Assembly: GCA_016713565.1 (NCBI GenBank)
Contig: JADJOX010000006.1
Location: 1 to 64,000, forward strand
Direction: 5' to 3'
Source: Ignavibacteriota bacterium
GTDB lineage: Bacteria > Bacteroidota > Ignavibacteria > Ignavibacteriales > Melioribacteraceae
DNA length: 64,000 bases
Positions within the stretch are counted from its first letter, which is position 1; every line of letters begins with the position of its first letter. Shown here one piece after another: positions 52,465-60,532 of this stretch. Below the pieces are notes generated by a model. That model saw only the letters and a list, made by a program, of their open reading frames with translations, made no database searches and had not been told where the DNA came from. A program made the position numbers and the translations under genes.

Positions 52465-53973
52465 TTGGAAAACCATGAATTTGAACAGGATGTAAATACG
52501 CTTATTGCGAGAAGATTTGAGGAACTTGAAGAAATTAAAAAGATGAATGTTCGACCTTATGAATATTCTTATGATGTTGATACTTATTCAAAACAAATAA
52601 AAAATCAATTTGAAAATTACGAAGGTAAAACCGTAAAAGTTGCCGGCAGACTAATGGCAATTAGAAAAATGGGTAAAGCTTCATTCGCTCATATTCAAGA
52701 TAAAGACGGAAGAATACAAATTTATTTAAAGAAAGATGAAATTGGTGAACAATACGACGTTTTTAAATTATTGGATATTGGTGATTTAATAGGAATTGAA
52801 GGATTTGTATTCAAAACAAAAACTGAAGAAATTTCAATTCATACAAAATCATTAACTTTATTGGCAAAATCAATTCGACCAATTCCAATTGCGAAAGAAG
52901 TAGTTGACGAACAAGGAAATAAAAAAATATTCGATCAATTTGCCGATAAAGAATTACGTTACAGACAAAGATACGTTGATCTTGTTGTTAATCCACATAT
53001 AAAAGATGTATTTGTTAAACGTTCAAAAATTATAAGTTCTTTGAGAAACTTTTTGGATAAAAACGATTTCCTTGAAGTGGAGACACCGGTTTTACAATCT
53101 TTATACGGCGGAGCATCGGCAAAACCGTTTATTACTCACCATAATGCGCTTGATATAACTTTGTATTTAAGAATTGCCGATGAACTTTATCTAAAGAGAT
53201 TAATTGTAGGCGGACTTGACAGAGTATATGAAATTTCAAAAGATTTCAGAAACGAAGGAATGGATAAAACGCATAATCCTGAATTTACAATGATGGAACT
53301 TTATGTTGCGTATAAAGATTATGAATGGATGATGAATTTTGTTGAAGAAATGATTTATAATTTATCAAATGAAGTTTTGGGAACTTCAAAAATTAATATT
53401 GAAGGGAATGAAATTGATTTCAAACCGCCTTGGAAGAGAATATCAATGGTTGATGAAATTAAAAAAGAAACAAATATTGATGTTTTGGAAATAGCAAAAG
53501 AAGATTTGGCCAAAGAAGTTAAAAAACGCGGAATAAAATTGACCGGCGGCGAAAGCAAGGGAAAATTAATTGATGAATTATTTTCTGCCGTCGTCGAGCC
53601 TAGATTAATTCAGCCTACATTCGTAATGGATTATCCGGTTGAACTTTCGCCATTAGCAAAAAAACACAGAACCAGAGAAGGACTAGTTGAAAGATTTGAA
53701 GGCTATGTTTTAGGCAGAGAAATTTGCAATGCTTTTAGTGAATTAAACGATCCGATTGATCAAAAAGAAAGATTTGAGGAACAAGTTAGATTTATTGAAG
53801 AAGGTGATGAAGAAGCGCATCAAATTGATGAAGATTATGTTAGAGCTTTGGAATATGGAATGCCTCCAACAGCTGGACTTGGCGTTGGAATTGATAGATT
53901 AACAATGCTTTTAACAAATCAGCCTTCTATTAGAGATGTAATTCTTTTTCCGCAAATGAGACCGGAAAAATAA
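52465..53973 (+). CDS. lysS: Lysyl-tRNA synthetase, class II
   Basis: 502 residues, full length. The OB-fold anticodon-binding domain ('KTVKVAGRLMAIRKMGKASFA') precedes the class II core: motif 1 near 'FLDKNDFLEVETPVL', motif 2 'FRNEGMDKTHNPEFTMMELY' and motif 3 'AGLGVGIDRLTMLLT'. It charges tRNA-Lys. TTG start with a strong ribosome site 4 bases before it. No unusual insertion seen. Confidence 0.97.
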   Translation: MENHEFEQDVNTLIARRFEELEEIKKMNVRPYEYSYDVDTYSKQIKNQFENYEGKTVKVAGRLMAIRKMGKASFAHIQDKDGRIQIYLKKDEIGEQYDVFKLLDIGDLIGIEGFVFKTKTEEISIHTKSLTLLAKSIRPIPIAKEVVDEQGNKKIFDQFADKELRYRQRYVDLVVNPHIKDVFVKRSKIISSLRNFLDKNDFLEVETPVLQSLYGGASAKPFITHHNALDITLYLRIADELYLKRLIVGGLDRVYEISKDFRNEGMDKTHNPEFTMMELYVAYKDYEWMMNFVEEMIYNLSNEVLGTSKINIEGNEIDFKPPWKRISMVDEIKKETNIDVLEIAKEDLAKEVKKRGIKLTGGESKGKLIDELFSAVVEPRLIQPTFVMDYPVELSPLAKKHRTREGLVERFEGYVLGREICNAFSELNDPIDQKERFEEQVRFIEEGDEEAHQIDEDYVRALEYGMPPTAGLGVGIDRLTMLLTNQPSIRDVILFPQMRPEK

Positions 53974-53982
53974 AATTCTGAA

Positions 53983-55029
53983 ATGATGATCAATATTAGG
54001 TTTAAGAGCAAGCCAAAGAATTCGGCAATAATAAAAATTAATATTTGTAATAATTTATCCGAATTGAATTTTTCAATTTTAGCTTTCGTATTGATCATGT
54101 TTTTTTTCTGTCAATCTAATGCGCAGATTATTTCTGATTCCTCAAAAATTAGAACGCCAATAAACTTAATGTCAATAAATTTTATTCAGAAAAATGATCC
54201 ATTCAAATCTGAAATAAATTATCCGATTTTAGCTGGTGTTGGTTTGAGCTATTCTTATATCATTTATCAAATTAATAATTATTATGAAAATACTTGGTGG
54301 AAAAAAGATTCAAACTATATTTATAATAGTAAATTCAATATTGTAAACGACGGTACTTATGCTAGGAATATTGATAAATTTGGACACGCACTTGGAACAG
54401 CATTAATTTCACATTTTATTTCTGCGGGATTTGAAGCCGCAAACATTGAAGAAGAAACTTGTGTATGGTTAGGCGCAATTGGCGGGTTGGGAATGCAAAT
54501 GTACGTTGAAATCAAAGACGGATATTCTCCGATTGATAGAATTTCTGGTAAACCAAAATGGGGATTTAGTCCTGGCGACGCAGTTTCCGATTTTTTGGGA
54601 GCAAGTTACTTTGTCGCGCGGTATTATTTTCCCGAATTAAATAATTATCAGTTGCGTTTCAGTTATTTTCCATCTAAGGATATGTTGGATGGTAAAAAAC
54701 CTGATAATAATTTTTCAGACGATTATGAAGGTCAGAAAATGTGGTTATCATTAAGAATGAAAAATTTGCTGCCTCACAATATTTCCGAATATTGGCCTTC
54801 ATTTTTAATGTTGTCTTTAGGTTATTTTGTAAGCGGAATTGGAGATTATTCAAGTAAAAAATCTATCGAGACTTATTATTATTTAGCTTTCGATATTGAC
54901 GCAGAAACTATTCCGCTGTATGGAAAATTTTGGTCATTTGTTAAAAACACTTTAAATTATATTCATTTTCCAATGCCGGGAATTCAATTTTCCAAAAATG
55001 GAATTTCTTTGGCACTTATAATATATTAA
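53983..55029 (+). CDS. DUF2279 family (YfiM-like) envelope protein
   Basis: 348 residues. A hydrophobic segment near 30-45 ('SILAFVLIMFFFCQSNAQ') looks like a signal peptide with a basic N-terminal extension, so the true start may be internal. The DUF2279 pattern is clear: 'NIDKFGHALGTALISHFISAG', 'WLGAIGGLGMQMYVEIKDGYS', 'WGFSPGDAVSDFLGASYF' and 'YEGQKMWLSLRMKNLLP'. Function unknown; the family is an outer-membrane or periplasmic protein in Bacteroidota. The glycosyltransferase and Wzi-like genes follow directly. Confidence 0.85.
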   Translation: MMINIRFKSKPKNSAIIKINICNNLSELNFSILAFVLIMFFFCQSNAQIISDSSKIRTPINLMSINFIQKNDPFKSEINYPILAGVGLSYSYIIYQINNYYENTWWKKDSNYIYNSKFNIVNDGTYARNIDKFGHALGTALISHFISAGFEAANIEEETCVWLGAIGGLGMQMYVEIKDGYSPIDRISGKPKWGFSPGDAVSDFLGASYFVARYYFPELNNYQLRFSYFPSKDMLDGKKPDNNFSDDYEGQKMWLSLRMKNLLPHNISEYWPSFLMLSLGYFVSGIGDYSSKKSIETYYYLAFDIDAETIPLYGKFWSFVKNTLNYIHFPMPGIQFSKNGISLALIIY

Positions 55030-55030
55030 C

Positions 55031-55762
55031 ATGATAAACTACAGCATAATAATTCCTACTTTAAATGAAGAAAAACTTCTTCCAAATTTATTGGAAGTAA
55101 TTTGTGATCAAAGTTTATTGAAAGAATATAATTATGAAGTTATTATTTCAGATGGCGGAAGCTCGGATTCAACATTAGATATTGCAAGAAAGTTTAATGC
55201 AGTAATAGTTGAAAAAAAAATAAATGAAAAACAAAATATCGCAATGGGCAGAAATGCCGGTGCAAAATCTGCAAAAGGCAATGTTTTAATTTTTATTAAC
55301 GGTGATGTTTATATAAAAAATTTTGAAGTATTTTTATTGAAAATAAAAAATAAATTTCTGCCAAGTGAATTTTTAGCGATGACGTGTAAAGTTGAAGTAT
55401 TTCCTCATGAACAAAAATTAATTGATTTAATTTTTCATTCTTTTTATAATTTCCATTTTCACGCATTAAATGTAATTGGAATGGGAATGGGAAGAGGCGA
55501 ATTTCAAACTATAAGAAAAGATGTTTTTGAAAAAGTAAATGGTTTCAATGAAGAACTTGCCGCGGGAGAAGATTTTGATCTGTTCAGACGAATTAGAAAA
55601 TATGGTAAAATTTTGTTTGCGCGCGATTTAGTAGTGTACGAATCGCCAAGAAGATACAGAAAATTAGGACATTTTAGAATTTTCTTTACTTGGTTAATTA
55701 ATAGCGTTTATATTATTTTTACAAAAACATCCAAATCATCAGAATGGAAAGAAGTCAGATAA
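55031..55762 (+). CDS. Family 2 glycosyltransferase
   Basis: 243 residues of the GT-A fold. 'YSIIIPTLNEEKLLPNLLEVI' is the N-terminal motif, 'VIISDGGSSDSTLDIA' the nucleotide site, 'NGDVYI' the DXD-like metal site, and 'AAGEDFDLFRRIRKYGKI' the acceptor-side ED motif. A hydrophobic C-terminal segment 'FFTWLINSVYIIF' may associate with the membrane. It starts one base after the DUF2279 stop and is followed by a Wzi-like barrel, so a surface glycan role is plausible. Donor and acceptor unknown. Confidence 0.88.
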   Translation: MINYSIIIPTLNEEKLLPNLLEVICDQSLLKEYNYEVIISDGGSSDSTLDIARKFNAVIVEKKINEKQNIAMGRNAGAKSAKGNVLIFINGDVYIKNFEVFLLKIKNKFLPSEFLAMTCKVEVFPHEQKLIDLIFHSFYNFHFHALNVIGMGMGRGEFQTIRKDVFEKVNGFNEELAAGEDFDLFRRIRKYGKILFARDLVVYESPRRYRKLGHFRIFFTWLINSVYIIFTKTSKSSEWKEVR

Positions 55763-55774
55763 TCTGATCATAAA

Positions 55775-57439
55775 ATGAAAAAAATAATCTTCTTACTAAT
55801 ATTAACAATTCCGCTTACGTTATTCAGTCAAGTTGGTTACGTTTCTGTTGAAGATGAAATTTACAATTTTCTTGACAGAATGAATACTTTAAGAATTATT
55901 GAAAATTATAATTCGTTTGAAATACCAAAAACTAGAAAAGAAATTTCGGATTTATTAATTCAAATAATAGAGAAACAAGAATTATTAGATAAAATTGACA
56001 GGGATAAATTAAATGATTTCATTATGGAATTTGAACTTGAGATATTTTCCAAACTCGAAAAAACTGAATCCTTAATTCCCAATTGGAATTTAAATTATCT
56101 CTATTCGGAAAAAGAAAAATTTCTATATAAATATTATGATTCAACACAAACCTCACTATTTGTAAATTTTATTGGTAAACTTGATTATTTAAATAAATCG
56201 GAAGATAATAAAAATCTTTCTAGTTTAATTTATAGATTCGGCGGAGAAATAAGAGTTTCTTTATTTAATACATTAGGATTTTCGGTAACTTCTACGAACG
56301 GATCTTTCTTAGGAAACAAAGAACTCACTCAGAGTTTTTCCTCATTAAAATATAATTATAAATTCAATCAAGAAAGCGCGTCACAATTAGGCGATAATTA
56401 TTTTGATGAAACTGTTTCTTATGGATTAGCCGATTTTGACTTTGCAAAAATTAAAATAGGGAATGACAGAAAGTTTATTGGATATGGAATTGAAAAAACT
56501 ATGATTGGAGATAATGCTCCAAGAATGGAATATATAGAATTGGCGCTCAAGTATAAAAGAATAAATTTCACTTTTTTTCATTCAAAACTTTTAGGAAATA
56601 AATCAGTTATACTTGATTCAATTAAAGGCGGAATAAACGTAGTAAATGATAAATATTTGGCATATCATAGATTGGGTTTGGGCTTAGGACAGTATTTACA
56701 ACTTGGTCTTGGCGAAATGATCATTTATTCAAATCGTAATTTAGATTTTTCATATTTGAACCCGTTTAATTTTTACAAAAGTTCGGAGCATGCTAACCAG
56801 GACCGAGATAATTCAATGATATTTTTTGACGCACAAAATAATTCATTTGAAAATGTTAAAATTTACGCAACATTGCTTTTGGATGATATTGATTTTGGAA
56901 AAATCGGAACGGGTTGGTACGGAAATCAAACAATGCTCAATTTAGGAGTTTTTTCCACACATTTATATAATATTTTACCCTTAGATGCAGAAATTCAATA
57001 TATTAGAATTGATCCATATGTTTTTACTCACAGAATATCGGATAATAATTTTACAAGTTCAAATTTTAATTTGGGATCAGCGCTTCAGCCTAATTCTTCA
57101 AATTTATTGATGAGTCTAAATTATAGATTAAATTATAGACTTAATTTAAATTTTACATATGAATATTCCGTTCATGGCGCAAATGTTGAATATGAAACTG
57201 GTAAAACCGTAAATTTTGGCGGAAACATAAATTTAGGTTATAGGATCGGAGATTCACAAAATGTTTATTTTCGTAAAGGAGATAAAGAAATTTTAAGATC
57301 ATTTAAGTTTTCAACTCAATTTGAACCGATAAAAAATTGGATATTTTTTCTAAATATAAATTATTTTAATAACTCATTGGCCAAATCACAGCGGTCGCAA
57401 AATTTCTTCACTACATTATCCTTATATACTAAAATTTAA
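55775..57439 (+). CDS. Wzi-like capsule-assembly outer-membrane protein
   Basis: 554 residues. Signal peptide 'KKIIFLLILTIPLTLFSQ', a helical N-terminal part, then a beta-barrel. The features I associate with the Caps_assemb_Wzi family are 'KIKIGNDRKFIGYGIEKTMIGDNAPRMEYIEL' (split here at G-N), 'LQLGLGEMIIYSNRNLDFSYLNPFNFYKSSEHANQ' and 'GWYGNQTMLNLGVF'. Wzi binds group 1 capsule at the surface of E. coli. In Bacteroidota, related barrels have unknown substrate. The 12-bp gap to the glycosyltransferase fits a glycan-export context. Confidence 0.75.
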   Translation: MKKIIFLLILTIPLTLFSQVGYVSVEDEIYNFLDRMNTLRIIENYNSFEIPKTRKEISDLLIQIIEKQELLDKIDRDKLNDFIMEFELEIFSKLEKTESLIPNWNLNYLYSEKEKFLYKYYDSTQTSLFVNFIGKLDYLNKSEDNKNLSSLIYRFGGEIRVSLFNTLGFSVTSTNGSFLGNKELTQSFSSLKYNYKFNQESASQLGDNYFDETVSYGLADFDFAKIKIGNDRKFIGYGIEKTMIGDNAPRMEYIELALKYKRINFTFFHSKLLGNKSVILDSIKGGINVVNDKYLAYHRLGLGLGQYLQLGLGEMIIYSNRNLDFSYLNPFNFYKSSEHANQDRDNSMIFFDAQNNSFENVKIYATLLLDDIDFGKIGTGWYGNQTMLNLGVFSTHLYNILPLDAEIQYIRIDPYVFTHRISDNNFTSSNFNLGSALQPNSSNLLMSLNYRLNYRLNLNFTYEYSVHGANVEYETGKTVNFGGNINLGYRIGDSQNVYFRKGDKEILRSFKFSTQFEPIKNWIFFLNINYFNNSLAKSQRSQNFFTTLSLYTKI

Positions 57440-57452
57440 TGGAGCTAATAAT

Positions 57453-59057
57453 TTGTTCAAATCGTCATCTAGAATCTTAATTGCATTTATAATTTTGATT
57501 ACCGGTTTTGTTTTAGGTTTCTTTATAAGTGATTTTTTAGTAGATAAAAATGTTACTGAAGGAACTAAAAAATTTAGCGAAGTACTAAATTATACTCAAA
57601 AATATTATTATCAGGATGTTAAAACGGATCAGCTCGTAGATGACGCAATTACAGGAATGTTAAACGACCTCGATCCTCATTCGGTATATATTCCTCAAGT
57701 TGAACAAAAGGGCATAGAAGAAGAATTTAGAGGAAACTTTGAAGGAATCGGCATTGAATTTCAAATAAATAACGATACAATAAATGTTGTTTCCCCAATT
57801 ACTGGCGGTCCAAGTGAGAGTGTTGGAGTTGAAGCCAGTGATAGAATTATTAAAATAAATGGTAAAAGTGCAATCGGGTTTACAAATAAAGATGTTGTTA
57901 AAAATCTTCGCGGTGAAAAGGGCACAAAGGTTGAAATTTCCGTTTATCGTCCTTACATTAAGAAAAAATTTGATTTCGAAATAATAAGAGATCAAATTCC
58001 AATTTACACAGTTGACGCCGCAATTATGGTCTCTGATTCAATCGGCTACATTTCTTTGTCAAAATTTGCGGAAACATCAACATTTGAAGTTAAACAGTCG
58101 CTTGAAAATTTGAATAAACTTGGGATGAAAAAATTAATTTTTGATTTAAGAAATAATCCCGGCGGATATTTAGATCAAGCATTTCAGATTGCCGATCTTT
58201 TTATCGATAAAAATAAATTAATTGTTTACACCAGAGGAAGAGTTTCATTACTTGATGAAAATTTCAACGCTGAAAAAGCTTATCCCTACGAAAAAATACC
58301 AATTGCGGTTTTAATTAACCGAGGCAGTGCTTCGGCAAGTGAAATTGTTTCCGGGGCAATTCAAGATTGGGACAGAGGAATTTTAGTTGGCGAAACTTCA
58401 TTTGGCAAAGGACTGGTTCAACGTCCATTTATATTAGAAGACAGTTCTGCGGTAAGAATTACTATTTCAAAATATTATACTCCATCGGGAAGAGCAATTC
58501 AGAGAAAATTCAAGAATAAAGATGAATATTATAATGAAGTGTTAACTCGCGATGAAAGTGAAGGTGAAAACGTAAATCATACTTTGGAAGCAGATTCAAC
58601 AAAAGAAATATATCACACAGCCGGCGGTAGACCTGTAATCGCTGGAGGTGGAATAACACCCGACTTTTTCGTAAAGAATAATGAAATTTCTGAATATTCA
58701 ATTCATTTAAGAAGTAATAATTTATATTATAAATTTGCGAGAAAATTAATTGATTCTAACAAAGAATTAAATACTAAATTCAAAAATAACTTTCCACTAT
58801 TTAAAAAAGAATTTTCTATAAATGAAGTTGAATTAAACTCTTTTATTAAATTTGCCGATGCAAATGGAGTGAAATATTCAGATGCAGATTTTATTAAAGA
58901 TAAAGAATTTATTAAAACAATGATCAAAGCCCATATCGCTAAAAATTTCTGGAATAATAACGGATGGTATTCTGTATTGTTGGATGTTGACAGACAATAT
59001 GAAAAAGCTAAAGAATTATTGAATGAAAATTATAAACTGGAAATTGTAAAAAAATAA
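57453..59057 (+). CDS. ctpA: S41 family C-terminal processing peptidase
   Basis: 534 residues, anchored by an N-terminal helix ('ILIAFIILITGFVLGFFIS') with a periplasmic catalytic part. PDZ domain at about 85-165 ('GNFEGIGIEFQINND', 'VEASDRIIKINGKSA'), then the S41 core. The Ser nucleophile is in 'NRGSASASEIVSGAI' (Ser294) and the general-base Lys in 'ETSFGKGLVQ' (Lys319), with the family's 25-residue spacing. A roughly 130-residue helical C-terminus follows. TTG start with GGAG 7 bases upstream. Such proteases trim or degrade periplasmic proteins. Confidence 0.93.
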   Translation: MFKSSSRILIAFIILITGFVLGFFISDFLVDKNVTEGTKKFSEVLNYTQKYYYQDVKTDQLVDDAITGMLNDLDPHSVYIPQVEQKGIEEEFRGNFEGIGIEFQINNDTINVVSPITGGPSESVGVEASDRIIKINGKSAIGFTNKDVVKNLRGEKGTKVEISVYRPYIKKKFDFEIIRDQIPIYTVDAAIMVSDSIGYISLSKFAETSTFEVKQSLENLNKLGMKKLIFDLRNNPGGYLDQAFQIADLFIDKNKLIVYTRGRVSLLDENFNAEKAYPYEKIPIAVLINRGSASASEIVSGAIQDWDRGILVGETSFGKGLVQRPFILEDSSAVRITISKYYTPSGRAIQRKFKNKDEYYNEVLTRDESEGENVNHTLEADSTKEIYHTAGGRPVIAGGGITPDFFVKNNEISEYSIHLRSNNLYYKFARKLIDSNKELNTKFKNNFPLFKKEFSINEVELNSFIKFADANGVKYSDADFIKDKEFIKTMIKAHIAKNFWNNNGWYSVLLDVDRQYEKAKELLNENYKLEIVKK

Positions 59058-59106
59058 TTGAGTTTTAAACAAGATTATAAATATTGAAAATAAATTATTC
59101 CCTTAT

Positions 59107-59616
59107 TTGAATTTGTTTCCTAAAATTCACGAAACTGTGTTTCTTGCCGAAGGCGTTAAAATAATCGGTGATGTAACGATAGGTGAAAATTCAAGTGTTT
59201 GGTATAATTGTGTTGTTAGAGGCGATGTTCATTACATTAAAATCGGACATGACACAAATGTTCAGGATTTGAGCATGCTGCATGTTACTAATCAAAGATT
59301 TCCGTTAAATATTGGGAATAGTGTAACTATTGGTCACAGCGTTAAACTGCACGGATGCACAATCAATGATCTTACATTAATTGGAATCGGATCGATAATT
59401 TTAGATGGAGCTGTTGTAGAAGAAAATTCTATGGTAGCCGCCGGATCAGTTGTGAAACCGAAATTTATTGTTCCAAGCGGAAAATTGGTGGGCGGTGTTC
59501 CCGCTAAAATAATTAGGGATTTGACGACCGAAGAAATTGAAGATTTTGCGGCATCTGCTAAGCGATATAAGAAATATACTGAATTAACTATTGCGTCATT
59601 AAAAAATAAGAGTTGA
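59107..59616 (+). CDS. Gamma-carbonic-anhydrase-like hexapeptide protein
   Basis: 169 residues of left-handed beta-helix hexapeptide repeats ('VIGDVTIGENSSVWYNCVVRGD', read as separate turns). The three zinc-ligand His positions of gamma-CA are present in 'DLSMLHVT' and 'GHSVKLHG'. It ends with a C-terminal helix. May be a metal-binding carbonic anhydrase or a CaiE/PaaY-type paralogue. TTG start at 59107; overlaps ybeY by 4 bases. Confidence 0.85.
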   Translation: MNLFPKIHETVFLAEGVKIIGDVTIGENSSVWYNCVVRGDVHYIKIGHDTNVQDLSMLHVTNQRFPLNIGNSVTIGHSVKLHGCTINDLTLIGIGSIILDGAVVEENSMVAAGSVVKPKFIVPSGKLVGGVPAKIIRDLTTEEIEDFAASAKRYKKYTELTIASLKNKS

Positions 59617-60074
59617 ATTTGATTAAAAACTTAACAGTAAATTCTGATAGAAAAATCAAAATTAACAAGAATGCAATTCATAAAATTATTTCATTACTAA
59701 AATCTGAATTTTCATTTGATGTAATATCGCTTCCAATAAATTTTATTACCTCAGAACAAATAATTCCGATAAATACGCAGTATTTAGGGCATAATTTTTC
59801 TACTGATATTATTACCTTTAATTATTCTGGAGAAAATGATAGTTTTGACGGTGAAATTTTTATTTCTGTTGATGACGCATTTTCTAATTCGAAAAAATAT
59901 AAAGTTTCACTCGATAATGAAATTATTAGATTGGTTATTCACGGAATTTTACATTTATTGGGATTTGACGATAAGAATAAATTTGATCTTAAAAAAATGA
60001 AAAAAGAAGAAAACAGATTAGTTTCTGAATTTGAAAAAAATACAATTAAAATAATTATAAAATATGACTGCTAA
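59613..60074 (+). CDS. ybeY: rRNA maturation RNase YbeY
   Basis: 153 residues. Endoribonuclease in 16S rRNA 3' maturation and quality control. Seen: 'FITSEQIIPINTQYLGHNFSTDIITF' (as separate blocks), 'GEIFISVDDAFSNSK' and 'RLVIHGILHLLGFDDKNKFD'. Where E. coli has H-x3-H-x5-H, the third ligand here is Asp (HGILHLLGFDD), a substitution I recall from other Bacteroidota YbeY proteins, so it is likely functional. TTG start overlapping the previous gene by 4 bases. The 3' end overlaps the next gene by 11 bases. Confidence 0.9.
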   Translation: MNLIKNLTVNSDRKIKINKNAIHKIISLLKSEFSFDVISLPINFITSEQIIPINTQYLGHNFSTDIITFNYSGENDSFDGEIFISVDDAFSNSKKYKVSLDNEIIRLVIHGILHLLGFDDKNKFDLKKMKKEENRLVSEFEKNTIKIIIKYDC

Positions 60075-60522
60075 AATTGTTGAAGTTCTTGCAAAAATTT
60101 TAGAAGGACTCAAAAAGAAATACACTTTTGAGGAAGTTACTAAAAAACTTAAAACCAATAAAAATTTTGACGAACAGACTGTAAGTGCCGCTTTTGGATT
60201 AGTTTTTGATAAATTCTTAACCAACAGATTAGAACTTAGAAAAGATAGTCAACTGGTTAACAAAGGATTTAGAATTTTATCAAATGACGAAATAAATATT
60301 ATTGGAACCGATAATTCGAAATATATATTGCATTTGGTTAACGTTGGACTTTTAGATCCAATCGATGTAGAATTACTTATTGAACACATGACGATGTTTC
60401 CGAATCAAAAAATTTCAAAAGATGATATTAATTGGATAATTTTATTTTCATTAGTTGATTTTGACTCAGAAATTTTACCCGGAAGCAGAGTTTTATTATA
60501 CTCATCCGATACAATAAACTAA
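60064..60522 (+). CDS. DUF494/Smg-like protein
   Basis: 152 residues matching the Smg/DUF494 layout: an N-terminal 'KIVEVLAKILEGLKKKYTFEEV' helix, 'GFRILSNDEINII' in the middle, and 'LLDPIDVELLIEHMTMF' with 'ISKDDINWIILFSLVDFDSE' at the end. In proteobacteria smg sits between dprA and topA; here it is 10 bp before topA, which supports the call. Function unknown; soluble. Confidence 0.8.
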   Translation: MTAKIVEVLAKILEGLKKKYTFEEVTKKLKTNKNFDEQTVSAAFGLVFDKFLTNRLELRKDSQLVNKGFRILSNDEINIIGTDNSKYILHLVNVGLLDPIDVELLIEHMTMFPNQKISKDDINWIILFSLVDFDSEILPGSRVLLYSSDTIN

Positions 60523-60532
60523 GGAATTTTAA

